Shown: positions 1 to 12,177, counted from the first letter of the stretch. The stretch is 64,000 nt of DNA from Dactylonectria macrodidyma (GCA_020744425.1 JAGMUV010000019.1:1116001-1180000); one strand, 5' to 3'. Program-made: numbers and translations. Notes: generated by a model not told the origin, from the letters alone.

Positions 1-458
1 ATCTGGCTGGTGAAGCGGCGGGGAACTTGCGTCCAGGTCGGAGCAGGACCGGCTAACAACCTAATTCCTATGTCCATATTTGTGAATAAGGAGGTCAAAT
101 TGATTGGCAGCCTCCGAGTAAGTCACAGCGATTTGAAAACTCAGAGAAGACTCGACCACTAATGCTCAACAGTATGGTCCTGGATGCTATGCCCTTGCCA
201 TTGATCTTGTTCGCCAAGGCCGGATCGATCTCAAGCCTTTACTCACCCATCGGTATGTTTGATGGAGTTCTACTTTGACAAAGCTGACTTGAAAGAAGAT
301 TTCCATTCGTGGATGCAGCCCTTGCGTTCAAGACTACGAAAGCTGGCGTGGGACCAGACGGCAAAATGGCCATCAAATGCATCAGTAGGTAAAAAGCCCT
401 GCGTGACAAATTATTACTAATCGATTGTTTAGTTAACGGGCCTATTGTGCAGGCTTAA
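1..458 (+). CDS. Zinc-type medium-chain polyol dehydrogenase, 3' end only
   Basis: This is the C-terminal part of a medium-chain dehydrogenase/reductase of the sorbitol/xylitol/L-arabinitol dehydrogenase group. These enzymes oxidise sugar alcohols with NAD+ in pentose and polyol catabolism. Exons are 1-117, 173-252, 299-384 and 433-458, and all phases agree. The reading includes the family stretch ending the Rossmann domain (VQVGAGP, then FVNKEVKLIGSLRYG), followed by AIDLVRQGRIDLKPLLTHRF and AALAFKT. The stop is at 456-458. The catalytic and zinc-binding N-terminal half lies outside the window, so the exact substrate cannot be read. The next two genes (reductase and sugar transporter) fit a sugar-use role. 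Confidence 0.85.
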
Positions 459-1047
459 GATGTCTGCACCTGTTCATGGACTTGGTCTAATTAGAGGTCG
501 CTCTCAGGACGATAAGTTTAGTTTACATAGAAGATACGTAACACGCAATCTTGTGCTAGTAATGAATAAACTTAGCAATCCAAGCAAGCAATAACAACAT
601 GTCGAATGTGCCCCACCGTCGAGGAGAAATCCAATGTCTCATCCACCGAAGTCCACATCATCCTTCAGAGAATGATCATGATTCATGCAGCGGATGTGCG
701 GAGCGGGAATAACAGGCGATGGCTAGTCCAAGGTCTAGTTTATGCCGCTTACCGCAGGCGGGGAAACCGCTCCAGAGTTTGGCACTATTAGAGGACACTA
801 CGGCATTCCGCGTCATTAGTCTCGAGCCGCCACTCCAGGTAAAACACTGATGCCGCCTTTCCGCCTGCTTCCCCTCACGCCAAGATCTCTGTCTGCCCTG
901 CAGTCCTGGAGCTAATGCCCGTGACGCTATGGTTGGCCTGGATTTTAACCACCTCATCTCTCAGAGCACGCCGGGTTAGCAAACCACGCTTCACACACAA
1001 GTGACAAGACCAAAGAGCTACGCCTTGTATCATCACAAACAAACATC
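459..1047. other. Intergenic, no gene seen
   Basis: This stretch lies between the dehydrogenase stop and the SDR start. It holds short open frames only, with no splice-supported coding and no repeat that I can see. It presumably contains the 3' UTR of the upstream gene and the promoter of the SDR gene. Confidence 0.6.
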
Positions 1048-2086
1048 ATGGCTGCTGAAACTGCACAAGAACTTGTTCAGCTCGAAAACTTCCACGACAT
1101 CTACAGTCTTCGCGGGAAGATTGCCGTTGTGACTGGAGGGTCTCGAGGACTAGGTCTCAATGCCGCCAGCGGGTAGGCCCCTGTACTGATAACACCTCGC
1201 AAGAGAACGACCATCTAACCGCTATTGGGTAGCTTCATCCAAGCAGGTTGCGAGAAGGTGTATCTGATAGCTCGCTCCAGCGATGCCCTGTCAGACGCTG
1301 CGAAAGCCCTGAACGATCTGCAGACGCCAAACAAACACCCGCAAGCTGTCGCCATCCCAATTCTAGGAGACGTCTCTACCAGGGACGGTCTCTCCAAAAT
1401 TGCAGCCGAGGTCGCCAAGACAACTGACCACGTCGATATCCTGCTTGCAAACGCTGGTGCTACTTTTATTGGCCAGTTGGAGGACTACACAGAAGCTGAC
1501 TTTGCCAATGTCATGAACGTCAACGTTAACAGCGTTTTCTTCTCCATTCAACAGTATGTCCCTGCTAGTACATTGGCAGTCTACGAGAGTCTTGGGGTGG
1601 CTGACTATGAATAGATTTGCTCCGTTGCTCGCTGCCGGAGGCACAGTGGCGGACCCTTCACGGGTGATCATTGTTTCCTCCGTCGCTGGTGTTGTCATCG
1701 GCGATGTTGGCCCACATGGAAGTAAGTGCATCGAGATAGCAGAGTGAGAAGAGGGCAATTGTCTAACCCTACTAGCCTACGCATATGCGGCTTCTAAAGC
1801 AGCAGTGGTCCATCTGATGCATAATCTTGCTGTGGAGCTCGGCCCTCGCCACATCAATGTGAATTGCGTGGCCCCGGGTATCGTCCCTAGCAAGATGAGC
1901 GCTCCACTAATGAACAGGCACGGTGGCCTTGAGGCTGTCGCCAAGCAGGTTCCTGATCAGAAACTCGGTTCCAAGGAGGACGTGGCTGGTGTTATGGTAT
2001 TCTTAGCAAGCCCTGCAAGTCGGCACATGAATGGTGCGACATTGATGCTTGATGGAGGGAGCTTCCTAGTTCGAGGTTGTGCTTAG
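1048..2086 (+). CDS. Short-chain dehydrogenase/reductase (RhlG / 3-oxoacyl-ACP-reductase-like)
   Basis: Four exons (1048-1172, 1233-1553, 1615-1721, 1776-2086) join in frame to give 287 aa. Classical SDR landmarks are present. The cofactor loop TGGSRGLG is near residue 33. LLANAGA is the NAG strand motif. SSVAG supplies the catalytic Ser, and YAASK, created across the last splice junction, supplies Tyr and Lys. The C-terminal VNCVAPG and ASRHMNGATLMLDGG segments are also typical. Fungal relatives are often annotated as rhamnolipid-type 3-oxoacyl reductases, but the substrate is not fixed by the sequence and a sugar or polyol ketone is equally possible. It lies between a polyol dehydrogenase and a sugar transporter, which favours a carbohydrate role by inference. 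Confidence 0.9.
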
Positions 2087-2576
2087 AGCTCTGTAGTCAA
2101 CATAGTTATTCTAAGCCAAATGTTTTTGCTATTGCCGATTTTACACCACTCTAAAATCTAACCAAAAACTACCAGTAATTGTGGTATCGAATGTTCGAAA
2201 TGTACAGAAAAAATGAAGGATCCGTCTTATCAAGTCACAGAACGCTTTTTGATCTGATGGCTAGTATTATCGCAACGGTGAGATGGCAGAATAAAACGCG
2301 GTCGAGTGATTAAGAAACTAGTAAACGCTGTGCATTGCTAATCACCTATGAACTTGACTTCCCAAACTAGCAACTTCAAGTCCACGCATCATAAAAGAAG
2401 GCCGCCCGAATCAGGCGCGATATTTCCCGCTGACACATCACCCAAGCGTTGACTGACTTGAAAGAAGTCTTGACTGAGAGATAAACCGCGAAAGAGGGAA
2501 TAAAGAACGCTCGAAATTCCAGGCATATCAAATGACAAGGGGCGATTTGCAAAAGCGATGCGACACTGCTATTTCC

Positions 2577-4491
2577 CTAAACCTGCTCGACATGTTGGCT
2601 TGTGTTCGGTGCACCTTGAGACTGGTTCGGCTTGGATGCAATAGATCCGTGATCATCGACCATCTTATTTGCCGAAGTTGCCACCTCCCTAACTCTCCCA
2701 GCAGACTCGCCATCAAAGATGACGGCAATTTCCTCGATGGTCAGGTTCTTGGTTTCCGGAAACTTGAACCAAATGGCGACGACATATGCGGACAGAATGC
2801 CAATATAGACAGCGTAGTATTTCCAGGCGATGGCATCGAGAATGATAGGGTTCACCCACTGGTTGATGGCGTTGGCGCATCCTTGGGTAATGTTGTAGAT
2901 AGCCTGGCCCTTGGCTCGGAGGTTGTAGGGCAGGATTTCGACAGTGTACATGTTAGCCAGCGGGGTCCACGCGATGTCGTAGAAGCCGAAGAAGATGAAA
3001 AGGAATGGGATAACGGCTAGGCCCAGAGCCTTTCCTCCTTCATTGGCGTAGGCTCCAGATAGACCCATGACGATAGCGAATGTGAAGAGCATTCCGATGT
3101 TGGATGTGAGCCACAAAGGCCTTCTTCCTACTCGATCACAGTTGAGGCCAGCGGTAGTTGAAAGTATGACTGAGGATATTAGCAAAAGCTCGAGCTACAT
3201 CATAGGGACGACTCACGATTCCAGATCTGCAGACCAAGGTTCAGCCCTGCTTGCTGATTTGTTGAAGTAACTCCAATCTGTCTCAGAATGGGCGATAAGT
3301 AGTAAGAGATGATGCCATTTCCGACCCAATTTGTGCCAATTGCAATGACTACGATGAGGAACAGGCGATGGCGATTGGCAGGCTTCAGATAGTCAAAGTA
3401 TGAGACTTGGGAGTTGGCTTGCTCGGATTCGATGCCTTCAATAATCTCATTGAACTCCATCAGCACGAGTGCATCTTGCCGGTCTCCGTTAGCGTGGTAC
3501 GTAGCGAGAATATCCAAGGCAGCGTCCTGATGGCCATGCTTGACAAGCCACTGCATTGTGTTAGTGGTGTGCAAAAGCAATGAACTCAATGCCCAAAACG
3601 TACTCTTGGCGACTCTGGCATTTTGACCGTCAAGGCAAAGGTGACCAAAGGTCCAACTAACTGGAGATAGCAGGGAATTCTCCAAGACGCATTGCCGGAG
3701 ACATGTCTTGTTCCAAGGCAGACCGCGGCCGAGATGACGGCTGCCAGATAGTAGATGGAAGTGTCTAAGCAAGGGCTTGTTAGATGTGGCTAGAGCTTGG
3801 ATGATCTAGAAGGAACAATACTTACAAATAGTTCCCAAGGGAGCTCGATAACGAGGATGAGCAAACTCCTGCAGAAGGGTCGGGGCGATGGTCAAGCCCA
3901 TGGAAATACCGACACCCATGATGGCACGACCAGCGATGTACATTCCTAGACTAGTGGCAGCTGAATTTACCACAGCGCCGACGACCTGGACCAGTCAGTT
4001 GATTCAAAGAGCAAGAGGAGGAGGAAGAGAAGCATACGTTGATCCAGACACCGATCCAAACAGCCCAGCGTCGTCCCCAGCGGTGTGCTATCCGTTCAGC
4101 TATGAAAGGAGAGACGAGGCCAGGAAATAGTGCGGCCGAGTTCATGAGTCCCAAAGTATTGCCCTTCGGATGTCCAAAGTAGTCTTGCCAGGCATCAATC
4201 GTTTGGAGCCCATTGAAAAGGCTGCCGTCATCTGTGCTGGAATTAGATCTGTATTGTTTCGTGTCGCGGCCGGGGGATCGTACATCCGTTGAAGAACAGC
4301 GTGCCACAAAGGCCAACGCAGTAAAGGACGTTCTTTCGAAGACCTGCGATGAATTATAAGCGGAATGATTCGTTTCACTCTTCAGCGAGAGACATACCTG
4401 GGTCCTCCCACCAATTGTCCTTGGTGTTGTTCGGGACGGATTTGTAGTTAATGCTCGACTGAATAGCCGCGTTGCCGGTGGGACCACCCAT
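2577..4491 (-). CDS. MFS sugar transporter (lactose permease / hexose transporter-like)
   Basis: Seven exons (4491-4398, 4343-4284, 4231-4038, 3985-3826, 3764-3604, 3550-3217, 3169-2577) give 531 aa with consistent phases. The sugar-porter family is recognised from GYDGSLFNGLQ in the first helix region, the cytoplasmic RWGRR loop, ESPRWLVKHG after helix 6, GRRPLWL, and the closing FPETKNLTIEE (the PETKG-type motif). Twelve membrane segments are expected, acting as a plasma-membrane proton/sugar symporter. The start at 4491 gives a 31-residue soluble N-terminus before helix 1. The upstream frame is open back to a TGA, but no better ATG is seen. It converges with the SDR gene. The substrate could be a disaccharide, pentose or polyol. 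Confidence 0.92.
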
Positions 4492-5486
4492 GTTGAAGGA
4501 TTCGTTGGAAAGGAGTTGGGTGACTGGTGATTGTTCTGAGAGCGTATGTCAACGGTTTCGAAGTCACATCCGGACGAGCAACGAAGATATATCCACGAAG
4601 CCGCCTTCACAACCCGACGATAGCCTAAGTCGCCTTATCCCCCTTCAAGCTGATATCGTACTTGAACAAGGCAATGCTAGTGTGACCTTGAATTAGGCCG
4701 GTCTGGAGTCCGGGGTCAAATCCGGGGAAGACCTGGAGAGGTGGAGGTTGTATGGAGTACGGGCTGTTAGCGGGCAGGCTATTCAGGTATAGGCTAGCCT
4801 TAGAGCCTTTCATGGTTTGGGGATGAAGGGGTGGAGGGGGGGCGGCAAAGAACTGACTCTTGCAACTCATATTCTGAGGCTCTGAGTGGCTGAATGAGGA
4901 AGTTTGACGGGATACCGCCGGCTTCCGCCGCTCGAGTCCGCTTCACGAATGGCGGGAATTCCGCCAGGTATAGATCCCCCCGCTTTATGATGGTACCTGG
5001 AACGAGTCAAGATATGATCTATGAAACAAGTAAGGTTGCCTCGGCCCGGAGTATTAGCTAGGCCGTCTGTTCTCGCTGCTTTGTCGCGTCAGCCTTCTTC
5101 CAGGGCAAAATACATGTCATCGTTCTCTACGTCTAAGCAATTTTCTCATGACCCGGCATACCTCATCGACTCAATCCTCCGATCCGTCGCCTTTGAATCC
5201 CTCTCTGCGGCTTGATGCGCAACGAAAGGCCGTCTACTATCCCTTGCCCACGATATCAAGCGAACAGCACCGAAGTAATACAAGGTATTTGTTGATGTAT
5301 TAACAGAGTGAAATTGTATAAATAGTATGTCTAACCAAAGCGCCGCCGCTCAAGACTGGAGTAGAAAATCCCATCTCAAATGATGATCCACGATCTCTTT
5401 CAACCGACACCCCCCCCCCCCCCCCCCCCACCGCCAAATATACATAGTTGCAAAGGCAAATTGACGCTCTCGATTTCCGAACCTTT
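4492..5486. other. Intergenic with transporter promoter and a poly-C tract
   Basis: It contains the upstream region of the sugar transporter and the downstream region of the next minus-strand gene. No convincing coding is seen. The small plus-strand frame at 5021-5215 has no splice or composition support. Confidence 0.5.
5410..5429. repeat. Poly-C homopolymer (20 C)
   Basis: There is an uninterrupted run of about 20 C residues, 57 bases past the stop of the 251-aa gene on the minus strand (a G run in its 3' flank or UTR). The length is a likely site of polymerase slippage and of sequencing error. Confidence 0.9.
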
Positions 5487-6242
5487 CTATGCGGCAGCGA
5501 CGGCCGCACTGGAGGCAGCTGCCTGCCTCATGGTGTGGACATAAATGCAGACATAGCTCATGACGGCTGTGAGGCTCCAGATCAAGCCAAGCTCCCCCGT
5601 GGCTCCGCTGCCAAGGAACTGGAACTCTCCGATGCCTGTCATGCTTTTGAAGGCTTTGACGTCGGCCCATACAGCAACAATCTCCTTGCCGTCTGAGGTG
5701 AAGCCGTCACCGCGGTCAGCAGCATCTTGGCTGCCTTCGCCAGCGTTGCCACTGCCCAGTCGTACCAGCTTCCAGCCATATCTCGATTGCCCGACGCCCT
5801 TGACTTCGCTGCCGTGTGAGTGCCGCCACTCAAACTTCTCGATGTGTCGGTTGTTGCCCTCCCCCACCATCATGCCAAACCAGAATGTCTCCTTCTTCAA
5901 CGTAGCGTTGTATCGCAATATCTCCTTGCTGCCTCCGATTCCGGCGCTCTGCAGTGGCGGAAGAATAATGGCAAAGTCTTGGCCCCATTTTCCTTCCTTG
6001 GTGATGGCAGCCAACATGGGGTCATCGGTGGTGGGGCCATCATGCAACAACACCTCGCTGTACCAGCCATCAGGAGAGCTGAGGGAAAACAAGGGCTCTG
6101 AGTCGGGCTCGCTGAGATGGCAAACCATTTTGAGACTCAGTGACTTTTTGTATGATAATCGAAAATGCTGTGGGAGACCCCTGCGTGCCGTTTCTGGCGA
6201 CATTTGCGGAGGTGTGGTGATTTTTGATGCCGAGCTGCCCAT
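5487..6242 (-). CDS. Hypothetical protein with N-myristoylation-like start
   Basis: Single exon, 251 aa, no family recognised. The start MGSSASKI fits the N-myristoyltransferase consensus (Gly2, Ser6, Lys7), suggesting membrane anchoring; this is inference. The middle is a beta-rich-looking globular domain with many Trp and Gly residues (WYSEVLLHDGP, KETFWFGMMVGEG, WRHSHGSEVKG). A hydrophobic segment near residues 215-240 (ELGLIWSLTAVMSYVCIYVH) could be a helix or membrane segment, and the end is Ala-rich. A remote tubby/scramblase-like (LOR) beta-barrel is possible but not shown. The start is the first ATG and fits the motif. Confidence 0.75.
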   Translation of the reverse strand: MGSSASKITTPPQMSPETARRGLPQHFRLSYKKSLSLKMVCHLSEPDSEPLFSLSSPDGWYSEVLLHDGPTTDDPMLAAITKEGKWGQDFAIILPPLQSAGIGGSKEILRYNATLKKETFWFGMMVGEGNNRHIEKFEWRHSHGSEVKGVGQSRYGWKLVRLGSGNAGEGSQDAADRGDGFTSDGKEIVAVWADVKAFKSMTGIGEFQFLGSGATGELGLIWSLTAVMSYVCIYVHTMRQAAASSAAVAAA

Positions 6243-8534
6243 CTTGAAGACGTGTGCGGAGTAGGTTGTTGGGGTAAGCTGAATAAATGTTGACTTGAAT
6301 GAGAAGATGCGAAGTCGTATGGGATTCTTAAGATGTAGGATCTAAATGTTCTTGGCTCTCTTCCCAGGTTATATAGAATATTGCACTGGACCAAACTGTC
6401 TCATCATCATTCTACTTCTTGTAGCATCGCCATTCTTAGCGCGACGTCATGCAACACAGCCACGCCAAGATTCCCCTCGTTGATTCGTGGCTCAAAATGC
6501 CGCTAGTCCGCTTCGGGGCCAATGCAGCGCTCACCTCCACTCAACCGCCGAAATGTCAGCAAAAGCTGTAGTAAGCGCAGCATCTGTCGGCAACAGGAAA
6601 AGAGCGAGGCTGGGAGGTTGGCAGCATGGATTTAGCGTCGCATTCGATCTGGCTTCTCCTGAATCGATTGCGGCTGTGTCAGTATAAACATCGCCTGCAT
6701 TCGCCAGAGTACGGGCACGTAGCAGAAGGAGTAGAGTGCGTTTCGATCGTTCAGCTATTATGCGGGTTTAGTAGGTTCGCCAACAATTACGCTGTCTCCC
6801 AACTTTTGTGAGTCAGTTGAAGAGAAAAAAGAATCCAAAATTCAACACTCTCTAACGTACAACAGTGCCACAGACAGCTCGTAATCAGGTATTAAGAAAG
6901 ATTAAATCACCTTCGGTTTTGGCTTCCACCTTCAGACAGTGGTGGCTCTACGGTAAGGAGGCTCGATTCTTCACTGGCCAATCACGCCGACTTAGGTAGC
7001 AACAGGCGTTAGAAAGCAGGAACTGAGTCGGCATTGGTAGCTGGAGGGTTCGTTCTTTATTCAACACTGTAACTAGTAGGCATATTCTTGTTTGTTCTGT
7101 CCCTATTTGTAAGGCTAGGAGCAGTCCATCAGACCTCCTACTTGTTGTAGGAATAGGTGGCGAGCGAACTCTAATGTCTTCTGCAAAATATCCCTAGAAC
7201 AAGTGTAATTTGTAGGTAGGAGTCTTCCCAAGAACAGAAAGCACCTCCCTGCCAAGCTATAGCACGGTCGGTGACAAATTAAGGTCTAAGTTAAGGAATG
7301 GAAACACAAAGAACGGGTAATGAGGGAATCGTTGATAAGAGAGTTTTGCATCGATGACTTGCATTAGTGACCGAAATAAGGGGTCGCTAACAGATTAAGT
7401 GTCGATTAAGCTCTAATCAAACTCTAAAACATTGCCTGACTGGACCCTTGAAGGCGACTGCAATACCCGACCCTACTGACCGAGAATTTGTTCCACATGA
7501 TCAAAGACGTTGCCTTTCCTGGAGTTGGGCGTCAAATAGCTCAGGTTGAATGTAGCATCTCACAGTTTCAAACGGACTGAGATGTTCTGGGAGGGTCACG
7601 TCTTAGTAGTCGTAGTATGGTCTATCCTAGACGGTGGCCGGAGCATGCTGCAAAGGGATTAGAGAAATAAATGGACGACGAAAGTATGACATTAGGCGGG
7701 CTTCTTATATGGAAAATATCAAGAGAACGTGTGGGTAACATCGAGTTCAAGTCGACCAGTGATCCTACTCTGATGGTCATAAGAGCCAGGCATTATTATT
7801 AGTTATACTACGTAATAGAGATGGTGTTGCCATGAGGCTCGGATAGTTTTACACCCGGTCACAATAATGCAGCACACGTGTCTGCCGGGGTACAACAAGC
7901 ATGGACGACGTAATCAATTGGCAACCATTGCTGAGAGCATCGAGTTAGCGTTCCGAAGGATCAAGAGCTAATTTGCGGAGTGTGATTCTAATTTGGTGTT
8001 TGGATCAATACCGAAACCGAGACCGAGACCGGCCCCTAGGACGACTCGATCGCCGTGGCAATCTACTTGTGATGGAAGTCTGAGCCCGGCTGTTTTAAAT
8101 CATAGCGCAGATCGATGTGACGTAGATCGGACGCTAATAAGATAGACCGGTCCTATTCCCCGTGGCGGGCCATCGCCTGATTGGAGCATCTTCTTCTGAC
8201 GAGGAGAGTTGATGCCTCTCTCAGAATCAATGCAGATCTTGGCATTCAGTCCCGATGTTATCGCGCTGCACAACTGCTGCGGCATGGAGACCGATCCCTA
8301 TCATCTGGGACGGAAATTGCCAAGGAATTGTAGTATCCGCGCAAAACGAGACCAAAAAAACAGGATCCGGCAGTGAGTCCCATGGCTGAGCGGCTTTGAA
8401 ACAAATGATGATAGACGCCAAGGCGTACGTACGTGCTCAGTGGTGTCCGACATTAAAAGACTGCTTAATCCTCCCACTTTGAGGAAATATTACTCTCACT
8501 TTAACATTGCATTGGGCATTCAGTCGAATACACC
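6243..8534. other. 2.3-kb intergenic region, no gene seen
   Basis: Only short frames broken by stops on both strands. Composition is mixed. No terminal repeats, transposase motifs or tandem repeats were recognised. It may include decayed sequence that I cannot identify by eye. Confidence 0.5.
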
Positions 8535-10251
8535 ATGTTTCTCCCAACCTTCCTCTTGGCCGCCGTCTCGGGCGCCGCACTCGCGTATGCCGACGACATA
8601 CCTATCGTCAGTCTGAGCACAGGTGCTGATTGTGCCTGTTCCAAACTCTCAGCTGAATACGGCAACGCGGTACTTGCTTCAAACTCGACCAACTATACCA
8701 TCGAGGCAACAGCTTCATGGGATATCCGCTCCTATCTATCGCCGAAATGCATCTTCCTGCCAACAGATGCCGATCAAGTTGCCAATGCCGTCTCGATCTT
8801 CAGCTCTTGCGGCTCGCAGTTTGCAGTCAGAGGAGGAGGACATATGAATGTAAGATTCAATGCCATCTGATATAGAGACCACCCTGCTAATGCCTATCAT
8901 AGTTTCCGGGATCCAACAACATCGATGGAGGAGTCTTGATGTCTTTGAGCGGACTCATGACCCTCAAGGTTTCTGATGACAGAGAGAGCATTGACGTCGG
9001 CCCTGGAGCACGCTGGGTCGATGTCTACGAAGCCCTAGAGCCGTACGGACTTTATTGCATTGGTGGACGCCTCAAGAGCATCGGTGTCCCGGGACTTACA
9101 CTCATCGGTGGCTTCCACTATCTCATCAACAAATACGGTATGACCATGGATAACATACTAAGCTACGATGTTGTGCTTGGTAATGGAACCCAAGTCGTGG
9201 CCACCTCGACGGAGAACCCTGAGCTATTCTGGGGCCTGAAGGGAGGCGGCAGCAACTTTGGAATCGTCACCAACTTCAAGATCAAGGCACTCCCCATCCC
9301 GCTCATCAGCACGACCATCCAGGCGTTCAACGAGTCTACCGTGGAGGCCTTCATCAGGGCCACCGCCAACATGGCCGAACACCAAACCTCGGACGTCGCG
9401 GCGGGTTCAGTCATCAGCATTACGTACAACGTCACAAGGGGAACGATCAATCCATCGCTGCTTGGCGTTCAAGAGGGAACCGAATCTCCCCCATCAAGCT
9501 TTGCCAACTTTTCTGCGATTCCATCGGTGAGGACCATAAACAATGTGGTGCCCCCTGTCCAGTGGCACTCTCAGTTTGATTCTCCGTTGAGAATGTTCCG
9601 GTGAGCCTTGAAACTTTTGACTTGCGAGTGGCGATCCTGAGCTATTACTGACTGAAATGCAGAGTTCAGTTCGCCCACAAGACCATCAAGCCCGACGGGG
9701 ATCAGCTGTACCGAATTTATCAGGCATGGAAGACGGCGGTGGAAGACGTGAGTGACGTTAAAGGGCTTTATCCCACCTTCGTCATGAACATTCTTCCCGC
9801 TAGCGCGGCATCTGTGGCCAAGAATAACGGAGTTGGCAACACATGGGGCCATGATGATGACCAAGGAGTAATCCGTGAGTACTTCCTCTGTCTAAATTTC
9901 ACTTCGCACCCGAAGCGAAGCCGGAATCTTTCGACTTCATGATCGCAATTCTTGGTACAGAACTAATGTTGAGCAGTGTGGCAACTCTCCACTGGCTGGG
10001 ATGACGCAACCGACGACCTACGAATGACGAATTGGGCACGCTCGTTTGTCGACTACTGGCACTCGGAAAACCAAGCCAAGGGCCTTGCAACTGAGTTTAT
10101 CTACATGGGCGACGCCGGCGAATTCCAGGATCCCTTCCCCGGCTTCCCTCTGGAGAATGTCAGGCGACTGAGGGAGATTCGGGAGACGTATGACTCTGCT
10201 GGAGTGTTCCGTCGCCTTAACTGGGGTGGGTTCAAGCTTGGCCCTAACTAA
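8535..10251 (+). CDS. Secreted FAD-linked oxidoreductase (VAO/PCMH, BBE-like)
   Basis: Four exons (8535-8849, 8903-9600, 9663-9874, 9977-10251) give 499 aa. Residues 1-17 form a signal peptide (FLLAAVSGAALA). The FAD-binding PCMH domain follows: IFLPTDADQVANAVSIF, then FAVRGGGHMNFPGSNNIDGG, where the His of RGGGH is the usual covalent FAD site. Next come VPGLTLIGGFHYL and LFWGLKGGGSNFGIVTNF. The C-terminus ends in NWGGFKLGPN, where many berberine-bridge relatives have a Tyr-rich BBE motif, so the last domain is atypical. Relatives oxidise sugars, alkaloid-like or polyketide substrates with release of H2O2. No biosynthetic cluster surrounds it, so the substrate is open. Confidence 0.9.
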
Positions 10252-11344
10252 TGCTAAGCCGTCAATCAGACTTGATGAGAGCCCAGAGGAGACATGAGGT
10301 ACATACTCGTTTGCGGCCGGGGGTTTTAGGTTGGGGGGGTGAGTGTGACACATATTTGCATTAGAAAACGCGTAAATAGTAGATGTGCTGTACATACTTT
10401 TCAATTCACATATGATTATCTGATATGTGGCTTCTTGGAAAGACGGCAGGCAGTCCTGGTGAGAAAGATATATGGGAGTCGGCGCTTTCGGCCTGGGTGA
10501 CAGCCGCTACCCAACGGAGAGTGTGGCCTCAACCCAGTTGACGACATGATTGAGAGAGAATTCGCCACGTAATTTGATTCTAAATTATTGCCAGTTGCCA
10601 GATTGGATCATGGCAAGAAGTGGACTCGGGTAACCTATTGGCCAATTTGAGATCGAGCCAATATGAGTGACCGAATCTAGCTAGTAGTTTGCTTTTTGCT
10701 GGAAAAATTGTGCAAGGTCACCCCCACCCCGGGACTGCTGTTGAGACGTTCAATAGACTAGAGCAGCACAAGGACGCTCCCAGCCATTTATGTCTCAAGC
10801 AGAAGCCAGATATGGGTTGGCCAGACATGGCTAGTGTCCCGCGTCTGCCGGGATAGCCTAGCCGACAGTCTGACATCGGAATAGGTCGAGATGACATAAG
10901 GAACATAATAATATCGACTCTGCATTAGTTCTCAAGAGAAGTCGTCAAGCCAGCTAGATCCTTCCCATATCACGCGTCTGCTTGTCATGTAGATGATCAA
11001 TCGGAGCCTCTTTCATACATTCCGGGATATCGATGCGAGGACCTGCTCGGCAGAGGAATCTCGCGGGATCGCCCTTGCAGCTTAGCCCCCTCATCGAGAC
11101 GGCCCGATGGCCGATAACTGGTAGCAGAAACCAAGACATTCTCTGCCGCTGTGGACATGGACCAGGGGATCGGCAGCCAGCCAGCGTATCGGGTCGTCGA
11201 GTTATAGTACTTCAATGCAGTGATCAAGCCTCGATGGCACAAACTCCCGCCACAGCGTCAGTGTGCGTTCCGAAGGAGAGACATTGTGGTCCAGGAAATT
11301 AAAAGTGCAAAGCGAGGGATGGGTGAAGATGGTATCGATTGGTG
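10252..11344. other. Intergenic, no gene seen
   Basis: 3' flank of the flavin oxidase and upstream region of the small secreted protein. Short frames only. A G-run (ggggggg) occurs at about 10335. No gene or repeat could be supported. Confidence 0.5.
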
Positions 11345-11352
11345 TATAAATA
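11345..11352 (+). promoter_or_regulatory. TATA box of the small secreted protein gene
   Basis: TATAAATA lies 109-116 bp upstream of the ATG at 11461, followed by a pyrimidine-rich stretch (cttcttacatcttgtacc). This is a typical fungal core promoter for an inducible gene. Confidence 0.55.
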
Positions 11353-11460
11353 CTCTCCATCCTGCTTCCTGATTGTGCTCTGCCCCCTTAGCCATCTTCT
11401 TACATCTTGTACCTATCAAGATACCACTCTCTCAATTAGCAAGTCTGACATATTTATACC

Positions 11461-11985
11461 ATGTTCGCCCAGCGCTTCATTAACTTGCTCGTGGCCGTCG
11501 CGGCCGCCAGCACCGCCGCAGCCGAGTGCCACGACGAGAAGCCGGCCCTGTACTGCTACAACGGCCCCGATGACAACCCGCAAGACCTCACAGTGGAAGA
11601 CGTCACCTACATCGCCAACGCCCTCCGCGCCTACGGCCGCGAGATCGAGGGCGGCCGCTACTTGACAATGACGGCCCGAGACGCCCCAAACTGCGCCGAG
11701 TGGACGCTCTTCACGCAGGGCTCTGCCGTGGCGCTGGCCAAGCACGTCGACTCCAGCAAGGACTCGTCGGTGCTGTTCGAGGACATCGCCAACACCATTG
11801 ACGGCGGACAGCACCGCCACGAGGTCGGCCCTGCCCTCATTCAGTGCCTGGCTGACGGCGGTTCTGCGGGCGTCATCTTCAACGGCTCGGATGTGGCCTA
11901 CAAGACTGACGAGTACGTTGAGAAGGGTTACACTCCGGAAGGAATTCTGATCAAGATTGTCACCACCAACCCGGACGAGTTGTAA
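11461..11985 (+). CDS. Small secreted cysteine protein, candidate effector
   Basis: Intronless, 174 aa. A clear signal peptide covers residues 1-20 (FINLLVAVAAASTAAA with a cleavage site before ECHDE). The mature protein has four cysteines (ECHDE, LYCYN, NCAEW, QCLAD), enough for two disulphides, and no transmembrane or GPI signal. I do not recognise a named domain. Size, export signal and cysteine content are those of candidate fungal effectors or small extracellular proteins; the role is inference. Codon use is strongly GC-biased, unlike the AT-rich flanks, which fits a selected gene. A TATA box is 109 bp upstream. Confidence 0.85.
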   Translation: MFAQRFINLLVAVAAASTAAAECHDEKPALYCYNGPDDNPQDLTVEDVTYIANALRAYGREIEGGRYLTMTARDAPNCAEWTLFTQGSAVALAKHVDSSKDSSVLFEDIANTIDGGQHRHEVGPALIQCLADGGSAGVIFNGSDVAYKTDEYVEKGYTPEGILIKIVTTNPDEL

Positions 11986-12177
11986 GGCTGAGGTGTGCTT
12001 GGACACGAAATATGACCGGGTCAGATCAATTCGTTGCGGCATATAGAACCGAATCACACATGATGAGTACTTGTTAACTTCTGCCGTTCTTATCTGAGCG
12101 TCGACTTCTCTCTGTGCCATCTACCGTAGTAAGAGGTCTAGAACAAGCCAACAGTGTGTCGTTCAAACCGATTGGGA

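Noticed and set aside
5021..5215. Short plus-strand frame with mitochondrial-presequence look
   Set aside because: Only 64 codons, no continuation by splicing and no partner domain; treated as chance.
6900..8100. Possible transposon relic in the 2.3-kb gap
   Set aside because: I found no terminal repeats, target duplication or transposase motif; nothing supports it beyond absence of genes.
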